NCBI GenBank assembly: GCA_964012875.1
Contig: CAXGUU010000089.1
Location: 1 to 11,410 of the forward strand
DNA length: 11,410 nucleotides
Source of the DNA: CAXGUU01 sp964012875
GTDB taxonomy: Bacteria; Pseudomonadota; Gammaproteobacteria; Ga0077536
Direction of reading: 5' to 3'
The notes under the pieces are model-generated. The model had not been told where the DNA came from. It did not search any database and saw nothing but the letters and a program-made list of their open reading frames with translations. This document shows positions 6,203-11,410 of the stretch, piece by piece (the stretch's first letter is position 1; each line of letters begins with the position of its first letter). Made by a program: the position numbers and the translations under genes.

Positions 6203-6532
6203 TTGTGTTTCTCCTCGGTGGGCGAACACCGCATGCTAATCGTTTTCGGAAGTAGCGGGCAGACACCTCAGTTACCTGCAAGACAACCCCGCAGGTCCCT
6301 TTCGCCGATCGGGGGGTGCAGATGTTGCCCCCAAACAGCTAGATACCGACGTTAATTCGGTTGCTGCCGATGCGGGCATTGAAACGATACCCAAACCCGG
6401 GAGGGGACTCGGGATATTGTTGAGGCGAGATCCGCTTGATTTGAGCCGAGCGTTACAGGTGCGTTTCGCGCGCATACTGCGTCGGGCTATGATTCGAGGC
6501 CCTCAACCGCTCTTCAGTTCGCAAATCTGCCT
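6203..6532. other. Divergent intergenic region between CMD-family and RND transporter genes
   Basis: About 330 bases without a convincing gene. It contains several potential hairpins: ACCTGC (6274-6279) with GCAGGT (6291-6296); GGGGG near 6311-6316 with CCCCC (6328-6332); and CCCGGG (6396-6401) with CTCGGG (6408-6413). The first two would lie in the leader of the minus-strand CMD gene if its promoter is upstream of them. An open frame spans 6240-6815 on the plus strand but runs into the transporter gene in another frame and resembles nothing I know. I recognise no riboswitch family. Confidence 0.45.
6488..6493 (+). promoter_or_regulatory. Possible -10 box for the RND transporter gene
   Basis: TATGAT matches the sigma70 -10 consensus at five of six positions and lies 40 bases before the ATG at 6533. 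I see no good -35 at 16-18 bases upstream, so the assignment is weak. Confidence 0.25.
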
Positions 6533-8824
6533 ATGCCTGCGTTGGCATCGATGTTCCTCTGGCCTGCCGGACGCCCCCAACTGGTCCTTGGGTTCGCCAT
6601 TTTACTGGCGCTTTGGGCGGCGGCGCAGTTGGTCGACTGGCACGATGGTCGATTACGGCTCGAGGTCGATCCATCGGTGCGGGCACTGCTGCCCCGAGGC
6701 GGTGAAGAGATTGAGCGCTACGAGTCGATTCGTGAACGATATGCTAGTGACGACCTCCTGCTCGTGGCGTGGACCGGGGCTGACCTGTTCACGCCCGAAC
6801 GTCTCGCCGCCCTAAAACGGTTGACGCGCAGTATCGAAAAGATACCCGGTGTCGATGAGGTCGAAAGCTTGGCGACTGCACTCCGCGTTCAGGTGTACGA
6901 CGATTATTCTGATGTCAGTGGCTATTTGAGCGAGTCGCCTGAAAACATTGTCGAAGCGGAGGCGATCCGCGATGCCGTTTTGGCCGATCCGCTCTATGCC
7001 GGGTATCTCGTGGCCCGTGATGGCACGGGCGTGATGCTGGCGGTTCATTTTGATCCCCGTCTGTCGGCGCGGGCCCTGATCGAACTTGTTGCAGAAATTG
7101 CTGCGATGTCCAAAGCCGAAGCCCGTGGCATCGAACAATACCTTTCGGGCCCGCTGTATGTGCGGCTCGAAATCAGCCGGCTACTGTTGCGTGACTTGTT
7201 CAGGGTGATGCCGCTGGCGGTCATTGCAACGCTTATCGTGGTCGCAGCTGGTTTTCGCCATTGGCACGGCGTGGTCCTGCCATTGGTCAGCAACGCAATC
7301 GCGCTGGTGCTGACACTGCTGGCATTTCAGACCGCGGGGCATTCCTTGAACTATGTGACCGTGATCTTACCGCCAACGATCTATGTTGTTGGCTTCGCCT
7401 ACGCCATCCATGTCGTCAGTGATTTCGATCGGAACTTAAGACGCCTGGGCGATCAAACGCAGGCGATTAAGGCCGCACTTTCCGAATGCGCCATACCTGT
7501 GACCTTGACTGCGCTCACGACCGCAATCGGTTTCGCGTCGCTGACTATCAGCAGCATCGACTCGATTCGCATATTCGGTCTTTACGCAAGTCTCGGGACA
7601 GTGCTTGCCTGGCTCGGTGCACTTCTTGTAGTACCGGCGGGTTTACAGGTCTGCCGCGATGGTCACTTTAAGTTGGAGCGGGACCCGCGCGATCTCGCGT
7701 CATGGTCCGGGCCGCTCGCAAACCTTGCGACGAATCGCGGCGGACTGTTACTGACGGCCGGTGCAGTTGCGGTAGTGGCCGCTGTTGTCGGTGCCGGGCA
7801 AATCGAAGTCAGTACGGACTACCTCGACAACTTTGCCCCCGATAACGCCGTACGGGTGGATTTCGAGCGGATGAGTTCGGTGTTTTCCGGTGCTGTTCCG
7901 TTGCAGGTCGTGATCGAAGGTCCATCCCAGGACGTGTTCAAGACACCGACAGCATTGCGCGAAATCGAACGCCTGAAATCGTGGTTGCAGCATCAGTCGG
8001 AAGTTGGCGGCGTGTATACCCTGCTCGACTACGTCGGCGTACTTGAGCGAGCCCTGGCGCCCGACCTAGTCGATGATGATCCGGTACCCGCATCGGCCGG
8101 GGTTATCAGTCATCTGATCCTGCTTGGTGGCGGCGAAGAAGTGAGTCGTTTCGCCGAGCCGGGGTTTAACAGCTCGTTGCTGCAGGTACGGGCAAATGTT
8201 GTTGCAAGCGCGGAATTGAATGCTTTGAGTGACCGAATAGAAGGACGTCTGGAGCGTTTGCCTGAAGGCTACAGAGGCTACGTGACCGGCAGTTCCCACG
8301 TCATTGCCCGTACACTCGATTCGGTGACACGCGGTCAGGTCCTGAGCTTACTGGCGGCGCTGATCCCCATCTACGTGGTCCTGATGCTCATGTTTCGTTC
8401 AATCAGGCTCGGGACACTCGCCTTGATTCCGAACGTGCTGCCGATACTCGCGTTTTTCGGCATCCTTGGTTTCAGCGGTGTCACTTTGAACCTGACGACA
8501 AGCCTGGTCGCATCCGTTGTCTTAGGGATTGCCGTTGACGACAGTATTCATTTTTTTGCCCGCCTTAAAGCGAACGCGCGTACAACGCCTTCGCGCCACG
8601 CTGCCATCCGCATGACGCTGGCCCAGATACTGAGGCCGGTTACCTTCACGACGATCGCACTTGGCTGTGGATTCATCACGCTGATCAGTGGCGAGCTCAA
8701 ATCTCAAATCGAATTTGGCTTGCTCGCAGCCGTGACTCTGATCATTGCCTGGGTTCTTGATATAACGTTCACGCCAGCACTGGCGGCGCGTTTTGGTGTC
8801 GCACACGAAGACTCGTCACAGTAA
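6533..8824 (+). CDS. RND superfamily (MMPL/SSD-type) inner-membrane transporter
   Basis: A 763-residue integral membrane protein with the duplicated RND plan: one membrane helix, a large periplasmic loop, then five helices, twice. TM1 is near 15-33 and the first loop 35-220; TM2-6 lie between about 224 and 370 (IATLIVVAAGF, NYVTVILPPTIYVVGFAYAIH, VTLTALTTAIGFASL). TM7 is near 404-422, the second loop 424-600, and TM8-12 lie between about 602 and 750. GIAVDDSIHFF (665-675) carries the acidic pair expected of a proton relay; the matching first-half position reads GFAYAIH without it. The family includes MmpL-like, hopanoid and other lipid/hydrophobic exporters driven by the proton gradient. No membrane-fusion or TolC-type partner is next to it. 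The ATG at 6533 has no clear ribosome binding site, but an in-frame stop at 6437 and lack of other starts limit alternatives; Met7 (6551) is possible. Substrate unknown. Confidence 0.92.
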   Translation: MPALASMFLWPAGRPQLVLGFAILLALWAAAQLVDWHDGRLRLEVDPSVRALLPRGGEEIERYESIRERYASDDLLLVAWTGADLFTPERLAALKRLTRSIEKIPGVDEVESLATALRVQVYDDYSDVSGYLSESPENIVEAEAIRDAVLADPLYAGYLVARDGTGVMLAVHFDPRLSARALIELVAEIAAMSKAEARGIEQYLSGPLYVRLEISRLLLRDLFRVMPLAVIATLIVVAAGFRHWHGVVLPLVSNAIALVLTLLAFQTAGHSLNYVTVILPPTIYVVGFAYAIHVVSDFDRNLRRLGDQTQAIKAALSECAIPVTLTALTTAIGFASLTISSIDSIRIFGLYASLGTVLAWLGALLVVPAGLQVCRDGHFKLERDPRDLASWSGPLANLATNRGGLLLTAGAVAVVAAVVGAGQIEVSTDYLDNFAPDNAVRVDFERMSSVFSGAVPLQVVIEGPSQDVFKTPTALREIERLKSWLQHQSEVGGVYTLLDYVGVLERALAPDLVDDDPVPASAGVISHLILLGGGEEVSRFAEPGFNSSLLQVRANVVASAELNALSDRIEGRLERLPEGYRGYVTGSSHVIARTLDSVTRGQVLSLLAALIPIYVVLMLMFRSIRLGTLALIPNVLPILAFFGILGFSGVTLNLTTSLVASVVLGIAVDDSIHFFARLKANARTTPSRHAAIRMTLAQILRPVTFTTIALGCGFITLISGELKSQIEFGLLAAVTLIIAWVLDITFTPALAARFGVAHEDSSQ

Positions 8825-8901
8825 GATCGCACCTCGAGCGGCCGGTAAAAAATTCCGAGCGATGTTTGACGACGCCTGTACTGACTCAGCAGACAAAAAG
8901 A

Positions 8902-10044
8902 ATGACCACCTCCCAACCCGCCCACCCTGATGACGTCGGCCAGTGGCGTCGCGACCATGTACCGGTCTACAACGATAACGCCCTAAAACTCGGCATCTTC
9001 GGCGCCAATTGTTCGAACGGCTGCACTATGACCCATGCCGAGACGACCTTCGAGCCCACCTACGAGCACAACGTTGCGATCGCCAAACGGGCCGATCAGC
9101 TCGGATTCGAACTACTGGTGCCGGTTGGCCGCTGGAAGCATTTCGGCGGCACAACCCAGTTCAACGCGCACAATCTTGAGGTCTATACCTGGGCGACGGC
9201 GATGGCCTGCAATACCGAAAACATCATGGTTTGCGCCACCTCGCACACACCGACGGTGCATCCCCTGTTTGCGGCCAAGCAGGCCGCCAGTATCGACAAC
9301 ATTTCAGGCGGCCGTTTTGGCCTCAACATCGTCTGCGGCTGGTTCCGGCCTGAGATCGAAATGTTCGGCCGCGAGCAATTGCCACACGAACAACGCTACG
9401 CCATGGCGAGCGACTGGCTGACCTGTGTTCGGCGCGCCTGGACGGAGCAGGATTTCGATCATGCCGGTCCGTATTTCGAGATCAAACAGGGATATCTGTC
9501 GCCGAAACCGGTGCAGCAACCACATCCGGTGCTGCTGAATGCCGGCAACTCCGAAGATGGCCGCGAGTTTTCGGCGCGCGAGTGCGATTTCAATTTCATT
9601 ACCATCGCGACCGCTGAACAGGCCGGTGACCTGGTCAGCGACATCCATGCGCGTGCGGCGCGCTATCAGCGGCAGTGTGGCGTCATGAGTTATGCGCTTG
9701 TGTGCTGCCGTGATAGCGAGCAGGAGGCGCAGGCGCTGTATCAACGCATCGTCGATGAAGGTGACTGGGAAGCGGCCAACAACGTCATGGCCCTACTCGG
9801 CATGGAGAGCGGTTCGTTTGATGAGCAGATCAAGCAGTTCGGGGAGCGTTTTATTGCGGGCTGGGGCGGTTATCCACTGGTCGGCACGCCTGAACAGGTG
9901 GTCGACAAGATGCTTGAACTGAACGCGCTTGGCGTCGAGGGCCTGATCCTGGCATGGCTCGATTACTACGAGGAGCTCGACTATTTCGGCAAAAAAGTCA
10001 TGCCACTAATGATCGAGGCTGGCCTGCGCAAGGGACCAGTCTGA
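8902..10044 (+). CDS. LLM class flavin-dependent monooxygenase (SsuD/RutA/SfnG-like group)
   Basis: A 380-residue luciferase-like TIM-barrel flavoprotein. LKLGIFGANCSNG (29-40), ADQLGFELLVPVGRWKHFGG (64-83), a TWATAMACNTENIMV strand (96-110), AAKQAASIDNISGGRFGLNIVCGW (124-147) and GTPEQVVDKMLELNALGVEG (328-347) fit the branch containing alkanesulfonate, dimethylsulfone and pyrimidine (RutA) monooxygenases, which use reduced FMN and O2. Which substrate it uses cannot be told, and none of the usual partner genes (flavin reductase, sulfonate transport, rut genes) is present. The ATG at 8902 is preferred; an in-frame TTG at 8866 would add 12 residues. The ribosome binding site is weak in both cases. 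It lies 77 bases after the transporter gene and 41 bases before the PEBP gene, so the pair with PEBP is a likely operon. Family secure, substrate unknown. Confidence 0.92.
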   Translation: MTTSQPAHPDDVGQWRRDHVPVYNDNALKLGIFGANCSNGCTMTHAETTFEPTYEHNVAIAKRADQLGFELLVPVGRWKHFGGTTQFNAHNLEVYTWATAMACNTENIMVCATSHTPTVHPLFAAKQAASIDNISGGRFGLNIVCGWFRPEIEMFGREQLPHEQRYAMASDWLTCVRRAWTEQDFDHAGPYFEIKQGYLSPKPVQQPHPVLLNAGNSEDGREFSARECDFNFITIATAEQAGDLVSDIHARAARYQRQCGVMSYALVCCRDSEQEAQALYQRIVDEGDWEAANNVMALLGMESGSFDEQIKQFGERFIAGWGGYPLVGTPEQVVDKMLELNALGVEGLILAWLDYYEELDYFGKKVMPLMIEAGLRKGPV

Positions 10045-10055
10045 GCATTTTCACA

Positions 10056-10071
10056 AAATATCCGGATATTT
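10056..10071. promoter_or_regulatory. Perfect 16-bp palindrome before the PEBP-like gene
   Basis: AAATATCCGGATATTT is its own reverse complement over 16 bases. It lies in the 41-base gap between the monooxygenase and PEBP genes and abuts the GGAG ribosome binding site (10072-10075). It might be an operator for an internal promoter, or in RNA a hairpin affecting translation of the second gene. No gene for a regulator is nearby. Confidence 0.5.
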
Positions 10072-10085
10072 GGAGTTACGAAGAA

Positions 10086-10586
10086 ATGACTATGACTGTA
10101 AGCAGCGTGAGCTTTAACGAGGGGGAATTGCTCGGAACGGATCACATTCTGTCGGAAGCCTACGGTTTTGGCTGTACCGGTGCGAACTTGTCACCGCAGC
10201 TGTCATGGGACGGCGTGCCCGATGGCACTGCGAGTTTTGCCGTCACCTGCTTTGATCCCGACGCTCCGACCGGATCAGGTTTCTGGCATTGGGTGGTGTG
10301 CAATATTCCCGCCACCACCCGCGCCCTCGAAGTGGGTGCCGGCGATCCCGATGCAGGCAAGATGCCGGCCGGCGCACTAGAAGTCCGCACTGATTTTGGC
10401 AAGCCTGGCTACGGCGGACCCTGCCCGCCGGAAAGCACGAACATCCATCGCTACATTTTTAATGTTTACGCAGTGGATTTGAAAGAACTTCCTGTGACGG
10501 CTGATACCTCTGCCGCGATCGTCGGCTTCTATCTGAATTTTCACACTATAGAAAAAGCCAGCATCATCGGCCTGTTCAAACGTTAG
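10086..10586 (+). CDS. YbhB/YbcL family Raf kinase inhibitor-like protein (PEBP fold)
   Basis: A 166-residue bacterial phosphatidylethanolamine-binding-protein-like protein, small and probably cytoplasmic (no signal peptide). Signature parts are LSPQLSWDGVPDGTASFAVTC (35-55 region), DPDAPTGSGFWHWVVCNIP (57-75), YGGPCPP (109-115) and HRYIFNVYAVD (121-131), which form the anion-binding pocket of the family. Bacterial members have no firmly known biochemical role; the pocket suggests binding of a phosphorylated or anionic ligand. The first ATG (10086) has GGAG ten bases upstream; an ATG two codons later is less well spaced. The gene follows the luciferase-like monooxygenase gene after 41 bases, probably in one transcript, though the palindrome between them could allow separate control. 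Length is normal for the family. Confidence 0.93.
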   Translation: MTMTVSSVSFNEGELLGTDHILSEAYGFGCTGANLSPQLSWDGVPDGTASFAVTCFDPDAPTGSGFWHWVVCNIPATTRALEVGAGDPDAGKMPAGALEVRTDFGKPGYGGPCPPESTNIHRYIFNVYAVDLKELPVTADTSAAIVGFYLNFHTIEKASIIGLFKR

Positions 10587-10682
10587 CTCAGGTTGCAATA
10601 GCGTTGGCGCCAGTAGAAGGCGGCATCGGATCCTGACTGTAAATTGGAATTTTCTGTGACTTTGATATCGGGATTACCCGCC
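10587..10682. other. Short spacer before the DUF2490 gene
   Basis: The 96 bases contain an 8-bp palindrome TGGCGCCA (10605-10612) and no clear terminator or promoter. Transcription of the DUF2490 gene could come from the upstream operon or from an unrecognised promoter here. Confidence 0.3.
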
Positions 10683-11366
10683 ATGCACCGGGTGCTTTCC
10701 ATCCTCTTGCTCAGTTTTATGTGCCAGTCCGTGGTTGCCAAGGAGGACTGGCAGACATGGGGCGCGGTGATTGCAACCGGCGCTCTGGCGGAACCGCACG
10801 ACAATGTCGAATACTGGCTCGAAGGGCAGGGCCGGTTTAACGACGATAGCTCTCGCTTTAATCAGGGCATCGTGCGGGCCGCCTTAGGGTATCGTATCGC
10901 TGAGCGTGCCGTACTGTGGATGGGCTATGGCTACATTCCAAATGATCCGCCGCAGCAGCGGGACAACGTAATCGAACACCGTATTTTTCAGCAGTTGACC
11001 TGGAGCCGCGCAGAACCGCTGTGGGGGTTCTCACTGGCATCTCGCTCGCGCGTGGAACAGCGCACCATAGAAGGTGCGGACGACACCGGGTGGCGCTTGC
11101 GCCAGTTTGTGAAACTGACACGCCCCTTTGCCCAACACCCGCGATGGTACTGGTCGTTGTGGGACGAATTGTTTCTCAACCTTAACGACACAGACTGGGG
11201 TGCCGATGGTGGCATTGACCAAAATCGCGTGTTCGTCGGAGTTGGGTATCGCCTGGCGCCGAATGCGCGGGCCGAAGTTGGATACATGAATCAGCTGGTT
11301 CGCCGCGAGCAGCGGGATGACGCGAGCAACCACATAACGTCGTTGACAGTACTTTTACGCTTCTAG
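10683..11366 (+). CDS. DUF2490 family outer-membrane beta-barrel protein
   Basis: A 227-residue secreted protein. MHRVLSILLLSFMCQSVVA is a Sec signal peptide with cleavage likely after VVA (19), leaving about 208 residues. The mature part consists of alternating, aromatic-rich strands (VEYWLEGQGRF, VLWMGYGYI, HRIFQQLTWS, WRLRQFVKLTRPF, WYWSLWDELFLNLND) and ends with LTVLLRF, whose terminal phenylalanine is a usual signal for BAM-mediated assembly. EHRIFQQ, RVEQR, DELFLN and DQNRVFVGVGYR with GYMNQ are the marks of the DUF2490 family, small outer-membrane barrels of unknown function. The ATG at 10683 is chosen because it starts directly at the signal peptide; a TTG at 10644 would add 13 polar/hydrophobic residues ahead of it. 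Ribosome binding site is weak (GGGA). Family likely; function unknown. Confidence 0.85.
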   Translation: MHRVLSILLLSFMCQSVVAKEDWQTWGAVIATGALAEPHDNVEYWLEGQGRFNDDSSRFNQGIVRAALGYRIAERAVLWMGYGYIPNDPPQQRDNVIEHRIFQQLTWSRAEPLWGFSLASRSRVEQRTIEGADDTGWRLRQFVKLTRPFAQHPRWYWSLWDELFLNLNDTDWGADGGIDQNRVFVGVGYRLAPNARAEVGYMNQLVRREQRDDASNHITSLTVLLRF

Positions 11367-11375
11367 CGCCTTACC

Positions 11376-11393
11376 CGCCATGAAGAAATGGCG
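11376..11393 (+). terminator. Small hairpin after the DUF2490 gene, possible terminator
   Basis: CGCCAT (11376-11381) and ATGGCG (11388-11393) pair across GAAGAA, nine bases after the stop. No U-run follows directly, and the window ends soon after, so its role is uncertain. Confidence 0.3.
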
Positions 11394-11410
11394 ATTCCCG
11401 TGCGGTCTTT

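Noticed and set aside
6240..6815. Plus-strand open frame of about 190 codons reaching into the transporter gene
   Set aside because: It lacks a good start and ribosome site, its product looks like nothing known, and its second half is the shifted frame of the well-supported RND protein.
8866..8901. TTG start extending the second luciferase-like protein
   Set aside because: The extra 12 residues add no family feature and a regular ATG follows; TTG starts are uncommon.
2955..10044. The two luciferase-like genes as a recent duplication
   Set aside because: They belong to different branches, with different N-termini, lengths and motifs, and share no visible stretches of identical sequence.

Overview
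The window looks like chromosomal DNA from a moderately GC-rich proteobacterium, most likely a free-living, perhaps marine, gammaproteobacterium. That placement rests on the style of the RecQ, YbhB-like and DUF2490 proteins and on gene density; no rRNA or other taxonomic marker is present, so it is inference. I see no tRNA, rRNA, CRISPR array, transposase or phage gene.

Layout from left to right. The 3' part of recQ (+) enters from the left edge. It converges on a tungsten/molybdenum-dependent aldehyde ferredoxin oxidoreductase (AOR) family gene (-, 985-2727). A compact element of about 94 bp with terminal inverted repeats lies just upstream of the AOR start. Next comes a luciferase-like flavin monooxygenase (-, 2955-3992) followed by a strong intrinsic terminator. 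It is divergent from a class III omega-amino-acid/pyruvate-type aminotransferase (+, 4169-5515). The 176-bp divergent spacer holds what look like two overlapping sigma70-type promoters and two small dyads. A secreted carboxymuconolactone-decarboxylase-family protein (-, 5750-6202) follows, then a 330-bp divergent spacer, then a large RND/MMPL-type membrane transporter (+, 6533-8824). After that come a second, different luciferase-like monooxygenase (+, 8902-10044) and a PEBP/YbhB-like protein (+, 10086-10586) in a likely two-gene operon. Last is a DUF2490 outer-membrane beta-barrel protein (+, 10683-11366).

How the genes may work together. Most encode catabolic or redox enzymes for small organic molecules: two flavin-dependent monooxygenases, an amine transaminase, an aldehyde oxidoreductase and a CMD-fold protein. 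One possible reading is an accessory catabolic neighbourhood in which amines or other substrates become aldehydes (transaminase, monooxygenases) and are then oxidised to acids (AOR). The mixed strands, separate promoters and terminator mean this is not one operon, so the pathway link is inference only.

I found no clear, self-contained new biological system. The items most worth a second look are the AOR with its variant cysteine spacing beside oxygen-dependent monooxygenases, the inverted-repeat element in front of it, the overlapping divergent promoter, the exported CMD protein, and a perfect 16-bp palindrome in front of the PEBP gene.
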